DNA of 64,000 nt from contig CM041779.1 in the NCBI GenBank assembly GCA_023374045.1, forward strand, positions 298,850,167 through 298,914,166, read 5' to 3'. Of this stretch, positions 10,391-22,450 are shown piece after piece. The notes below the pieces were generated by a model. The model was not told where the DNA came from. It was given only the letters and a program-made list of their open reading frames with translations, and made no database searches. Each line of letters begins with the position of its first letter. Positions within the stretch are counted from its first letter, which is position 1. The position numbers were made by a program, and so were the translations under genes. This DNA comes from Limonium bicolor. Taxonomy: Eukaryota; Streptophyta; Magnoliopsida; Caryophyllales; Plumbaginaceae.

Positions 10391-11420
10391 AGCGACCGGA
10401 TATCGAACCGTGGGACTAATGTACATATTATAGTACCTAAGCATGTCACAAAAGGGGGGATTAATTGACTTGTTTTTACAAATAAAAGGAAGATAAAATA
10501 ACTAAGTTAACAGATAAACTAAATGGGACTCTGGTTTCACGTTAATATAATATCTGCTCTTTCATGCTCTTTAACTGGTTAAATTATAATTGTTTGGCAA
10601 GATCCTGTTTTATCTTAAGGTCCGATGAAAACTCATAAGAACTCGTTCCAGTTGTGCAAGGTCCGATGAAAACTCAAGCACCCACTGGTGGACGGCAGAG
10701 GAGTATGAGGATTTTATTCTTGCAACTTGTACTAACTTAAACGATGAAAATAAGTTCCTACAGTTTTACGGCTTAATTAACCCATCTGTTTGTCACCGAT
10801 GAAATGAAAACAGATTAGTAAGCATTTTAATAAATTCATGAGGTTTATTAAAAAGATGCGAGAAAACCTTTAAGCGTAACAAACTTTATTAAAATTAAAA
10901 CCAGTAAAACATATTGCATAATTAATACAGATACATAATAATTATTCCCAGAGTATACGTAACTAGTCTAACATATTAAATAGAGATCTTCTATTTAAAT
11001 ACGTGAGACTAGAGGTGAGACTAGTGAAATGAAAAGAAAACAAGTGGAGAAGCGGGAGATTAGAAATGGAATGAACGAGTGAGTGAAGTGTAGTGGTTCG
11101 AAGATGGATTGATGGGGTGAATTGGAACTCCAGAAGGAACCACGGAAGGAACCTCTGGAAGGACCCTGGAGAAGATGAATGGAGCGTGGTATTTATAGGG
11201 AAGGAGAAGAAGAGGCAACAGATAGGTAACACCGCGTGAGGAATTGATTGGGGTGGCAGAAAGAAAGAGCTGGACGTGTGAAAGGATCATTGATTGCTTC
11301 ATTAATTGCAGGGGACAAAACTGCAACGGGTGAGTGATTTAAGGTAGGCGCCGACTGGTAATGGATATGGCGGATGTCGGCGAAGAAGATAACCAGTTCC
11401 AGATCTGGAAATTTACACGT

Positions 11421-11716
11421 GTCCGCATGGTGTCCGCTTTATTTCATGCGGACATCCTCCTCTTGTCTCACGTCCGCATGCAATGTATGGCTCTCACGTC
11501 CGCATGCAACTAGGCGGTTGCATGGTTCCTCCCGTCCGCCTAAATAGGGCGGTTTGCATGGGCTCTCTCCGCCGCCTAAACCTGGGCAGTTGCATGGCGG
11601 TTGCATGCCCTTGTCTTCACGAGTCACGTCCGCATGGGGTTGGATGAGTGACGTCCGCCTAATATAAGGCGGTTGCAGACTTGTCCGCCTAATCCCAGGC
11701 GGTTACAGGGGCGGAC
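11421..11716. repeat. GTCCGC/GCGGAC word cluster in Athila-like LTR
   Basis: About ten GTCCGC or GCGGAC words occur in ~300 bp, often followed by ATGCA or CTAA. They are mixed with GGCGGTTGCATG phrases that form inverted pairs with CATGCAAC and CCGCCTAA. Confidence 0.75.
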
Positions 11717-11934
11717 ACACCTCTGCGCCTGCTTCACGCGTGACCTTGTTTATTACTCAATAATACGTGTTATTTGGTATTTTTCCTACATTTTAACACA
11801 TTATACATCGGTTAATATAACAACATAATTATAGGAAAAACCAAAGATAAGTGAGAAAAATTACTAAAAATGCTACAAATTATAAGGTGATTAAACCTTA
11901 AGTCTATATGTTTTGCACTTATCATTCTTCCCAA

Positions 11935-12130
11935 ATTCCATTACCACACTTGCATTGTTTCTTCCTAGTATGGTTATGCTATAGATTTTGACTCTCACTC
12001 TCTCCTTCTATAGCTCCCTCATCTAATGTCATTTCTAGAGCTTATAATGCATTAACACACCTCTCCTAACCTACCCACTAACTAGCTCCATTTAAAATCT
12101 GTTGTAAAATTTGCTATAGTCTCCCCTATA
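11935..12130. other. Target DNA left of the Tekay-like element
   Basis: AT-rich sequence without a gene. It was contiguous with 35730 onward before the Tekay-like element inserted, and may be the distal part of the minus-strand LTR that ends at 37183. Confidence 0.4.
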
Positions 12131-12135
12131 TTTTT
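12131..12135. other. Target site duplication TTTTT (left) of Tekay-like element
   Basis: TTTTT immediately precedes the 5' LTR and recurs at 35725-35729 right after the 3' LTR. It is low complexity but of the expected 5 bp length and exact position. Confidence 0.7.
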
Positions 12136-14407
12136 TGAAATACCCCAAACCTTAGTATGTTGTTTAAACATTTAAATATGGTATATTAAGACTAAAAAGA
12201 GTCTTAGAAGCATTAGTAAGCAAATTAAACCATAGAAAACACAAAATGTGCTTTAAGGTCAATAAAGAGCCAAAATGTGCTCTAAGCTTGGGATAAGCTT
12301 GGTTAAGACCTAATGAACTTACAAAGACCCTATTTATATACTAATTAACATATTAAACCAATTACCAAAGAAAACCAAGCTTGAAAACAAGTTAAAACAC
12401 AAAATGTGCTTTAAGGAGTCTTAAAGCACATTTTTTGAAAAATTGTCTTGTAAATGAGTTTTGAATGGCTAAATGTCCATCATTACTCTTTAATTAACTT
12501 GTGTACTATATAGTATCACATTTGGAAGTCTATATTAATGGGAAATCAAAAATTTCACTTCTATGTGCCTTGTTTTTAGTGAATAGTACTAAAATAAGCT
12601 AGTTTGTAACATATGTTGTTATAAGTAATTAAATTGATCAAAAAAGACTAAAACACCCCTAAGTAACTATTGGGTGCCGGTTTTTTTAAGTGTGGTGACT
12701 CACCACTCTTGTTAATATGTTAAGTAAATAAAAGATGACTACTTAGTTACTATTTACTTTATTAAGTACAAATATCTTCTAAAAGCAAGACTTATCTCAT
12801 TCTCTCTTTCCTTCTTTCATTTCCCACCGTCTTCAACACTTCACCAACTCCATCTCCTTGCTCTCTCTCACGGTAATACACCACCACCATCAAAACTCCA
12901 TCTTTGATCTCTTGTAATTCCTAGCTCACTTAACCAAATCAAAAACAAACACCACCATTCTCTTAGTCTCATCAAGCTCTTCATTCCTATCTTCTCAAAA
13001 CTTCAAGACCACCATTTCGGTGCCATGGAGTTCCACCATTGAAGGAGCTTGAGCTTATATTTCTACATATTATTGATCTCCTTTGCTTCTAGGTAAGGAA
13101 TCTCAAAGAAAAATGATGTTTCTTCCATGTTTTTGTCTTGACCGAGAATCACCATTAATGGTGCTCATTATATTGCTTTGTTCTAGCTTCATTCCAACCT
13201 TTCAAGGACTAGGTGGAGTCCTCTTGATAGATATTCAAACTCTCTTCAAGTTCTAAGGTAAAACAACTATCTTTATGTTTTTGAAACAATGAAAAACCTA
13301 GGGTTTACAATGAGTTTAAGCTTGGAGCTTGTATACTCATTACATTGCTTGTATATTGTTTAGTAGTTGACAAGGAATCAAATACCTAGCCGATTTTAAA
13401 CAAGGAAACAAGAAAGAAGTTGTGAGGGAAAAAGAGGTAGATGTGCTAACCTAATGTGGTTTAATGTCTTAGGAGAAATGAGCTTATATTGCTTATTGAA
13501 ATGATCTAAGGAGCCAATGGTGAATGACTTAGTAAAATGCCCTCAAGGGCTTAGTAAAAGGCATATGTATGGTTGAGTGTATTTGCAGGTCAAAGGCAAA
13601 TATAATGTGGGAAATTCAGTGTTTAAGATTTGTGCATCTTAAGGGCCTAAGAGCCATGTTATTTAAGGGCCTAAGTGCCATGCAATGTAAATTATGCACT
13701 ATATTGTGATGTAGTGCTAAATGTGTGAAGTTTGTGTATAAGAATGTGTTTGATGAATTCTAGTGTTCTTGGTTGTGTAATGGTGAAAACATTGTGTTTT
13801 GGTTTAGTGTTGTTCTAGGAGAACCTATGTCAAAATTTAGGTAACAAACAAGAAGTTCTAAGGGTTTAAGAAGAGTTTGATAAGTTAAGAAATGTTTAGA
13901 ATGGTCAAGTGCTTTTCTAGTGAAAGAAACATGCATTAAGGTGTTTAAGGATGTAAAAAGGACTTAGGTGATGTTCTAGAGGATTTAGAATGCAAAAGAA
14001 TTCTTTGGGACATTTCAAGATTCTTGATGAGATTGTATTTAGGACTTGTGTATTGTTGGTGAAAAAGGGATGAAGTGAATTGTTACATGAGAAGCTATAG
14101 ACTTGAGAAGATGTTTAAGAAATTGTTTAGGAAGAAAAGATGTTTGGGAGATGATGTAGTAGTGATGAGGAAACATTATTGGCATAGTGGTTATCATAGG
14201 TATGAAACACCACTTAGAGAACCAAGGAGAAAATATCATAAGTGTTAGGAATTTCGGTATGGGATGAATAAGTGTTAAGGAGATAGATAATGAAATTTGT
14301 GGATGTTGCATGAGGGTTTGAGGGTACCAAATGATGTTAGGAAACATTAAGAGGCTTTAGGAGAAGTTTGGTGAAGATTTGACAAAGTTTGGGCAAGTTT
14401 TGATGGC

Positions 14408-14808
14408 GTCCGACCCAGGGGTCCGACCCAAGTTTGGGTCGGACAGCCTCTGTTAGACGTCAGTAAATGGTTCTGGAACGGTCCGACCCAGAGGACTTAG
14501 GTCGGACATGGGTCGGACGGTCATGTTTTGAAGGACGGAAAATGTTCTGGAATGGTCCGACCCAGTCGAGTGAGTCGGACGTGGGTCGGACGTGGGTGTT
14601 TTGTAAGGCGGTAAATGTTCTGTAATGGTCCGACCCAGTCGAGTGAGTCGGACATGGGTCGGACGTGTATGTTCCAAGGGTCGATAAAATCTCTGGAATG
14701 GTCCGACCCAGATGGTTGGGTCGGACATGGGTCGGACAAATTAAGTTTTTCAAACCCGAAGACCACTGGAAGGGTCCGACCCAGTTGTGGGTCGGACGGT
14801 GGGTCGGA
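14408..14808. repeat. GTCCGACCCA / TGGGTCGGAC hairpin array, ~73 bp period (5' LTR)
   Basis: By reading there are 7 GTCCG and 11 CGGAC words. GTCCGACCCAG recurs at 14481, 14555, 14628, 14701 and 14774, a regular 73-74 bp spacing. Each is followed by one or two TCGGAC words able to pair back. The pair at 14421-14444 forms an 11 bp-arm hairpin with a 2-base centre. The array is preserved in the 3' LTR at 33982-34381. Confidence 0.85.
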
Positions 14809-15638
14809 CAGACCAAAATTTATAAAAAAAAACAGTAAAGAATGTGGCAAATGTAGTTAACCCCCTAGGGTATAATGTAGGTAATCAAGTATAAGTTAAG
14901 ACATTAAAACATGTCATATAATTATGTTAAACATTTAGTAAATTTGAGGTTAAATAAATTAATTAACCGACGTTATTAATCATGTATAGGAGTGACCTAC
15001 GGTGGAAACAAATCGAAGCAAGGACCAAGGTATGGTTTTCTTGCAGTCTGTTGCCTACCGGTTTACACCGGCTTGTGTGTTGTTTGTTTTTCTGTATGTT
15101 TATGACGTTATAAGACTTAATCATGTAATGAGTTTACCGTTGTTCATATTATTGTGATGTTATGATGTGACTCATTTCCCTTGTGTGTGCCTAACTGGAC
15201 TTACCACTTGTTGTGAATTGTTTGTTAAGTTCCACCGTGAACTTCTAACAAGTGCTAACTTGGAAGTGAGGAATCCGGTTGTCCGGTCATGCATGTAAGT
15301 TAAGAGTAGATATCTGAATCAGATTCGACTCTTATGTTGTTAAGATTGTTCTCCTTAATTTGGCGTTCGATCTCCCGCTAGCTTCCTCCAAAGCTTACCT
15401 ATTCTGACTTATGATCGGTTTAGTGGGAACATGTGTTTGTGTGGTGTGTTCGGGTCACTATATCCGAACCATCTGTGACTTAAGTTACTCGTTCGAATAA
15501 CAGAACGGTAATGAGTGTGTGTAACGAGCTTAACATAAGGGTGAACCATTCTCTAGGCTCTTATGTTGTTTAACCTTCTTGGTTTGTTATTGTGGAAAGA
15601 GTATCCACTGTGTATGTGATGTTGAGCTATGCAATATT

Positions 15639-15643
15639 GATGC
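15639..15643. other. Target site duplication GATGC (left) of nested copia
   Basis: GATGC sits directly before the copia LTR and again at 24759-24763 directly after it. The uninterrupted sequence ATTGATGCTA in the 3' gypsy LTR (about 35197) shows the empty site with a single copy. Confidence 0.95.
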
Positions 15644-16219
15644 TGTTAATGCTATTTTGATCGGCAAACTCAGCTTCAAACTGACAAGCACAAAAAGACC
15701 AATAACTGAAGACGCGGTTAGTCCTAAACCGAGAGAGTAAAGAAAGAAGATAGAAGATATTAAGTAAGATTTTATCTATCTGTTAAAGATAAATAAAATC
15801 TTAGGCGGTGACTGATTACTTAACGACTCGACATCTATAAAGTAAGTGGTGAGACTAGGGTTAAAAAAAACAGGTTTTACGAATAAGGAAAACCGAGTGG
15901 GAAACACGGGAAACACAGTAGGGATTCTTATGTGAAGAGATTTACAGCAATTGTAATATCGATCTGGGTAAATAATCTGAAGATATACACGGGGTAGAAC
16001 TTCAGGTGCTAGGAATTAAGGGATAGTCGTTTCTAGACGTGATCTGAGTATTTGTACTCGTGAGAACATAAAGAAGTGCAGGTTATACGTGCTTTAACTT
16101 GTATCAGGTGTGATACGTGATTTATGTGAAAGTCAATTAAGTTCTTTAGTTATTCCTGTTCTCTGTTCTTCGTCAGTCCTAGACTAAGACGCGTCATACA
16201 CTAGCGGTAGGATTCTACA
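15644..16219 (+). mobile_element. 5' LTR of Sirevirus-type copia element
   Basis: 576 bp, TGTTAATGCT...ATTCTACA, nearly identical to 24189-24758 (570 bp). The main difference is a short indel in an A-rich run. High identity implies a young insertion, later than the gypsy element it interrupts. Confidence 0.95.
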
Positions 16220-16221
16220 AT

Positions 16222-16233
16222 TGGTATCAGAGC
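16222..16233 (+). other. Primer binding site (tRNA-Met), nested copia
   Basis: TGGTATCAGAGC two bases after the LTR end; the standard copia initiator-Met primer site. Confidence 0.9.
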
Positions 16234-16277
16234 AAGGTTACCCTCACTTCGAAGAAACTTCTTCAGGGTAGATCGAG

Positions 16278-18017
16278 ATGAATACCTACAGCGTTAAACC
16301 TCCAAAGTTGACAAAGTTCAACTACACTAGCTGGTGTGAACAGATGGAACACCAACTGATATCCATCGATCTACAATTATGGGACGTAGTCACTGATGGC
16401 GACCTGAAACCCAAGTTCGAGGAGAACGGAGTTACCAAGGAGAAACCTAAGGCTAGTTGGAGTGAAACCGACAACAAGATGATTAGTAAGAACAGACAAG
16501 CACGAAGGGTTATAATGTCTTCGTTGTCAGACTCAGACCAACAAAAGGTGTTGGGTTTGCGCACCGCCAAAGAAGTATGGGAATTCCTTAAGACCGCATA
16601 TGCGGGAACTGATTCGGTGAAAAAGGCTAAAGGAAAGCGGCTTAAAAGACAGCTGGATAATTTCAAGATGTCAGACGGTGAGACCATATCTGAGACACTG
16701 GAGAGGTTTGATAAGATTTTGTGTGATCTAAGGCTGTCGGGGTAACTCTTGACAACGATTTGGTGAATGAGAGATTTCTGGATAGTCTCGATAAAGACTG
16801 GCTGAACTTTGCCACATTGTTGGAGACCACTAAGGATTTGGCAAAATTGTCTTTTGAAGAGATGGGCTCAGAACTGACTGTTTACGAGGGAAAGATGAGA
16901 GGGGAATTGTCAATTCCAGGGATGAACAAGGACCTGGCACTGAAGGCCAAGAAAGTATCAAATGAAAAAGAGAAGGAAAGTGAGATTACTGATGAGGATG
17001 AGGAGATTACCATGATCGCCAACGGAATTAGGAAGATATTCGGAGGAAAGCGAGGGTCGGGGTCTAGGTTTGATAAATCCAAGTTTAAGAAAGACCCAAT
17101 TATATGCTTTAGGTGCAATAAACCAGGATATGTGGTCAAAGATTGCACACTAAAACCGAAAGAAAATTTTTATGACAAAGTCAAGAAGTTCACAGAAGCA
17201 GCTGCGGCTGCATGGGGGCAAGATGTTTCAGATACAGACTCAGAAACAGAAGAAACAGCCGAGGTGTGCATGACGGCCGTTGTCGAGGAAGATGAAGAAG
17301 TAAGCGTGGCATCAGACAAAGACTTCTACATGATGGCTAGTGAAGACTAGAAGAAGGTTCTTGAGGCAGATGAGGTAAGTCCTGAACTCATCGAAAGTAC
17401 TTTCAATTCCTTATCTAAAAAGGAGATCTTTAACTTACTGACTACTGTTGTTGTTAAAATTAAACTGCTTGAATCTAAATTATCTAATTTAGAGGTGCCT
17501 AAGGAACCTGTCATGGAAAACTCAGTTAAAGAAATTCCTCAAATAAAATTCGTAAAACCCTTGGTAGAAAGAATTGAATGTTTACCTGAGTGGGCACAAA
17601 CTGAGTTTAGATCTCTTCAGAAAGGCTGTGAAAATTCGAAAAAAAAATGAGACCTTGACAAATAGGCTGTCAGGAATCTTAAGAGAAAAAGAGATATATT
17701 CCCATCGGAATCCTAGTTGGTATATAGGAAAAGCCGACCTAACACAAATGTTGATTGGAAAGAGAAGGGTAGAAACATCGAATTCTTCAAACACTTGCAA
17801 AATTCCTAGCCCTCAAAACACTAGGACTAAGCATTTCTGTCAGTATTGTCATAAGCATGGTCATAGTATAGGTTTCTGTAAAGCCTTAAACTCTAGACGT
17901 ATCCCTTATACATCCAGAATCTATTCTCAGTTTAGAACTGACCAAGTCAGAGACAATTTTTCGTATCAAAAGAAAACCACAATTAGACAAGTTTGGGTAC
18001 CTAAGACTAACAAGTAG
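16278..18017 (+). pseudogene. Sirevirus-type copia gag with two zinc knuckles, frameshifted
   Basis: Gag begins at 16278 with a copia gag domain (LTKFNYTSWCEQM near the start). A one-base loss at ~16742 (stop TAA) moves the frame to the stretch 16760-17350. A TAG at 17348 and another shift follow; the protein resumes at 17574-18017. The first knuckle (about 17106-17147) reads CFRCNKPGYVVKDC, with Tyr in the His position. The second (about 17837-17878), CQYCHKHGHSIGFC, is intact. A second knuckle before protease is typical of the Sirevirus lineage. The Gag would coat element RNA in virus-like particles; as read it cannot be made full length. Confidence 0.85.
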
Positions 18018-18064
18018 TCACTTGTTCATAGGCACTAGCAGCCTCACAACACGATAATTGGTGG

Positions 18065-19660
18065 CTGATGGATAGCGGCTGTTCAAGACATATGAGTGGT
18101 GATAGAGGTAAGTTCAATACTCTAGTTGAACAAAGAGGAGGAAAAGTAACTTTCGGCAACAATGGGAAAGGTAGAATAATCGGCATGGGTACGATTGGAA
18201 AAGAACACTGCATTGATAAAGTTAGTCTTGTGGAAGGCCTCAGTCATGATCTACTTAGCGTTTCACAAGTTTGTGACAAGGGTCCATCCGAGGTGGTATT
18301 TGATTCTAACGGTTTTCAGATACGCAACAAGGCTACACAGGAAGTTTTGCTCCAAGGTTGTAGAGTAGGTAATCTCTACATGGTAGACGTTAGTGATCAG
18401 AGTGATTTATCATGTCTCACGGTTAACGAAGAGGACGCATTACTGTGGCATCGTAGGTTGGGGCATGCACATCATCGGTTAATTAATAAACTCAGGATAA
18501 AAGGGTTGGTGCATGGTCTACCAGAGAAGAAACTTGAACACAGCTCGATTTGTCAAGATTGTGCCTTGAATAAGCTTACACATGTTTCACACAAATCTAA
18601 GGGTATGGTCAGCAGTACTAAAGTTCTAGATTTACTACACATGGATTTAATGGGGCCGATGAGAGTACAAAGCAAGTCTGGAAAGAGATACGTCTTGGTA
18701 GTTGTCGATGATTACTCAAGATATACTTGGGTTATACTACTTCATCACAAGGATCAGGCTTTCAATGAGATCAAAAACCTGATCTTACAACTTCAGACTC
18801 AAACTGAGAGTATGGTAAAGTGCATACGCACTGACCAAGGAACGGAATTCCTTAATCAGAAAATGTCTCAGTTCTGTACTGATACTGGAATAACCCATAC
18901 TTACTCCGCCCAGAACACCTCAGCAAAATGGTGTTGTAGAACGTAAGAATAGAACTCTTCAGGAGATGGCACGTACTATGCTGAACAGCAGTGGACTTTC
19001 ATCTAGTTTTTGGGGGGAGGCTATCAATTCTGCTTGCTATATCCTTAACAGAGCTCTTATTCGACCCATATTACTTAAGACCCCTTACGAGTTGTTCAAA
19101 GGTCGTAAACCGTCTATTACACATTTAAGAGTGTTTGGTTGCACATGTTATATTCATAATAATGGGAAAAATCAATTGGGTAAATTTGATAAGAGGAGTG
19201 ACATTGGAGTTTTCCTTGGTTACTCTATGAAGAGCAAGGCGTATCGGGTTTTCAACAAACGAACTCTTGTGGTAGAAGAATCCACAAATGTCAAGTTTGA
19301 TGAGAACAACTTTGGAGGAAGGTCAAGTCAAGGAGTAATCGAGGATCTGTTACAGGCTAAAGAAGGAGACGTTTCTCTTGATGATAATTCAGGAGGAGAT
19401 TCCGAAGAAGATTTGACTCAAACCGGGACATCACCTCCATCAGTTCCGAACTCAGGACAGCCTCTGACTGTATCAGTCAACGATAATGCCTCTCAAAGAC
19501 CGACAACAGAAGCACCTCATCGCTTGACAGCAAGGAATGCTCCTGGCATTGATATCACAAATATTCTGTCAGACTTGGACACAGGAGTGAGAACTCGATC
19601 TACCACCCAAAACTTCTGCGCCTTCTCTGGTTTTGTTTCCACAACAGAACCTAAAACTGT
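18065..19660 (+). pseudogene. Copia protease and integrase
   Basis: The protease active-site motif DSGCSRHMSG is at ~18071. GAG-pre-integrase LLWHRRLGHAH at ~18441 gives the HHCC zinc region (ending CQDC). Integrase core: first Asp in HMDLMGP (~18640), second in RTDQGTEF (~18829), Glu in the VERKNRTLQEM region (~18936). A one-base lesion at ~18915, just before the PQQNG motif, breaks the frame, which resumes at 18966. Conserved C-terminal phrases (LRVFGCTCY, FLGYS) follow near 19130-19220. The low-complexity linker to RT is 19290-19600. Confidence 0.88.
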
Positions 19661-21168
19661 GAAAGAAGCATTGGAGGATGAGAGCTGGATTAATGCCATG
19701 CACGAGGAGCTGAATGAATTTGTACGAAATGATGTGTGGGAACTTGTTGTTAAACCGAAAGATCAAAATATCATTGGAACTAAGTGGGTCTATAGGAATA
19801 AGCTATTCAGAAGGACATATTTCCAGGAACAAAGCACGATTGGTGGCCAAAGGTTACAATCAACAAGAAGGCTTGGATTTTGATGAGACCTACGCTCCGG
19901 TTGCTCGCCTTGAGGCTATTCGCCTTCTCATTGCATTTGCCACATTACACAAATTCACTCTTTATCAAATGGATGTGAAGTGCGCGTTCTTGAATGGAAA
20001 TCTCAAGGAAGAAGTTTACGTTTCTCAGCCTCCTGGTTTTGTTGATCCAGAGAAACCTGATTATGTGTTTCGATTGAAGAAAGCTCTATATGGTCTCAAG
20101 CAAGCGCCAAGGGCCTGGTATGAGCGGTTAACATCTTTTCTTCTACAACAAAATTTTGTACGGAGAAAGGTGGATCGCACGCTATTCATCAAAGAAAACG
20201 GGGCAGACAAGCTGTTAGTTCAGATCTATGTCGATGATATTGTTTTTGGTTCTACCAGTTCCAGTCTGACACAAGGCTTTGCTTCTATGATGACCAAAGA
20301 ATTTCAAATGAGTAACATGGGTGAGCTCACCTTCTTTCTAGGACTCCAAATTAGGCAGACAGCAGATGGAACGTTTATTAGTCAAACCAAGTACACACTT
20401 GAGCTTTTAACCAAATACAAGTTCCATGAGAGTAAGCCGATGCATACACCATTGTCTACCACTCTCAGACTAGGTCTGAAGCCTGATGCAGAATCCACAG
20501 ATCCCACGGTTTATAGAGGAATGATTGGTTCCCTGCTCTATCTTACAGCTAGTAGACCAGATATAATGCAAAGTGTCTGTTTCTGTGCGCGGTTTCAGGC
20601 ACATCCAAAAGTACCCCATGTCAAGGCCGTGAAACGCATCTTTCGTTATCTTCAAGGGACATCATCACTTGGTTATTATACACTGCAGACTCACTACCTA
20701 CTCTTGCTGCATACACGGATGCTGACTTGGAGGCTCTCTTACTGATAGAAAGAGCACCACGGGTACTGCACAGTTCTTTGGATCCAATCTGATAGCATGG
20801 TCGTCAAGAAAACAAGCATTGTTGCTCTGTCCACAACTGAGGCTGAATACGTAGCTGCTGCTGCTTGTTGTGCACAGATCCTGTGGTTATTTAGACAACT
20901 TGAAGACTATGGCCTCTCTTTTATACCCGTCCCAATCTATTGTGACAACACGAGTACCATTGAGCTTACAAAGAATCCAGTTCATCACTCACGGTCTAAA
21001 CATATAGATATTCGTCATCACTTTATTCGAGATCATGTTGAACACGGCACCGTCATTCTACTTCACTGTTCGACAGACAAGCAGTTAGCTGACATTTTTA
21101 CCAAGCCCTTACCAAGAGAAATCTTTGAGAGACTTAGGTTTGAGATAGGCATGGTTAATACGAAGTGA
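19661..21168 (+). pseudogene. Copia reverse transcriptase and RNase H
   Basis: RT opens with VKEALEDESWINAM (~19655), shifts frame near 19790-19810, and continues open to ~20690. It includes [14 protein letters not shown], the polymerase motif YVDD (20227-20238, intact) and [12 protein letters not shown]. RNase H follows, with a further shift near 20690-20790. It then resumes at 20797 with [13 protein letters not shown] and the C-terminal [12 protein letters not shown]...ADIFTKPL typical of copia, ending with TGA at 21166-21168. Motifs are intact and lesions are single-base. This is a recently active element or one with residual sequence errors. Confidence 0.9.
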
Positions 21169-22330
21169 GAATTTGTTTTCTGTTTTTTTTTTTACTTTCC
21201 ACAGTTTAACAGTTTCAGTTTAAACTAAGGTCGTTGTAATTTTTTCATTCCGTTGTTTGAGTTGTTTTTATGTTGAGAATGAAAAATCTGTTTCATAACA
21301 TTGTTATCACAGTTCTTAATGAGTCATTACATAATCAATTACCATACTCTGTGATTAATAAGTTTTGTGCAAATCCAAGTAGTTATATACTTTTACGAGA
21401 TCATAACTGCTATACGCCTGACTACTTTGGGAATTAAGTCTATCCTCCGGTGTTAACATGGATCATAAGCCACATACAGTGCCATGCTTGTATTCATGAA
21501 TGAACTTGGTTTGAAGGATGGAATGGTGGTATGAACAAGGCAAGAGATTCCGCTACTCACAGTTTAATACTTAACGTTCTAATTAAAGCAAAACAGGAAA
21601 AAGAAAACAGAATTGGCCTCTCTTATCTGGCTATTAAGTCTTTAAGGGTGCCTTATCACCTAACTTCCTAAGGGCAACTGCTCTGGGCAAGTTGACCCAA
21701 CACTGCTACAAAGATAAGGAGTAAAAGTCAAGTCCCTGTTTGTAACATGAAACAAAAGCGAAAAAAAGAAAGTTTTTTTTAAAGGACCTTGTTGTGAGTA
21801 TGAATCTGTGGCAATGAAAGGTTCAGTGGAATAAGACTGTACTTCTCGCCCCTTGCCAATTCAGTGGAAAGTGAATGAAAGGAGGAACTCTTTATGTAAT
21901 ACAAGTGTGCCACCGTATATGTGCATATATCCATGAACCACGGAGAGTAAACCTTCAATTAGTAGTTTGTACCATTTGATCTCCTTGGATACCCTACTCA
22001 ACTATTTCACTTATTATGGTACATTGTGTTGTGTGAAACTTAGTCTGGAACTGAGATAGTAGGTTTAATAACGGTATTTTTACATTCTCTCTCGCTCCAT
22101 TTTTTAAATAACTATTTTAAAAGGGAACAAAAAATGACATCATAAATCTCTCTCTGCTCTCAAAAGACGTTGACATACCTTCTTCATTTTTCTCTCACTC
22201 TCCACTCTCTCTGTGTTTACAAACGTAATTTTCCTTCCTGCACAACTCTTTCTGTCTCAAATCAAACTCGGATTTTCTCATCCACGGGCTATGGATCCTC
22301 CTCGAACATCTAATTGTTGACGAAATGTTC
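21169..22330 (+). other. Spacer between copia pol and env-like ORF
   Basis: No gene is seen. It includes a poly(T) run at ~21184 and AT-rich DNA. A CT-rich stretch at about 22140-22260 could be the leader of a subgenomic transcript for the env-like ORF. Confidence 0.5.
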
Positions 22331-22450
22331 GCCCCTAGCTATGGAGAAGCCAACTGAACAAGAAGTTTCACAGCCCATCCCCGATTCCAACTCCAACCAT
22401 CTCCCGATGAAAATTCCCCAAACCCTAATGCGAAGCAGCAACGATCCTCA

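Larger units (their letters stand above)
10270..11934 (-). mobile_element. Athila-like 5' LTR (minus strand)
   Basis: On the minus strand the LTR begins TGATAAGTGCAAAAC (at 11934) and ends ...CTGCA next to the primer site, ~1665 bp. It is homologous along its length to the solo LTR at 52512-53922; shared landmarks are the CGGTCG...TAGTATAG block and the ...CACTTATCA end. A dense GTCCGC/GCGGAC cluster lies at 11421-11716. Its mate LTR would lie beyond the gap, so no target duplication can be tested. Confidence 0.8.
12136..15643 (+). mobile_element. 5' LTR of Tekay-like gypsy element, part 1 (before nested copia)
   Basis: The LTR starts TGAAATACCCCAAACC and matches the 3' LTR from 31735. Differences are mostly single-base indels. 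After removal of the nested copia element and its duplicated target, the 5' LTR is ~4.05 kb against 3990 bp for the 3' LTR. Contents include a CT-rich tract (12800-12880), likely transcribed leader, and a GTCCG hairpin array (14408-14808). No protein-coding function is seen. Confidence 0.92.

Noticed and set aside
10369..10412. A tRNA-Asp gene
   Set aside because: Only the 5' half resembles the tRNA; no anticodon stem-loop or acceptor stem can be formed.
14453..14850. Three overlapping minus-strand open frames of 91-118 codons with RPTHVRLTRLGRT-like repeats (also 34027-34422)
   Set aside because: They arise because the GTCCGACCCA array has few stops on that strand. Repetitive peptides in several frames at once point to no protein.
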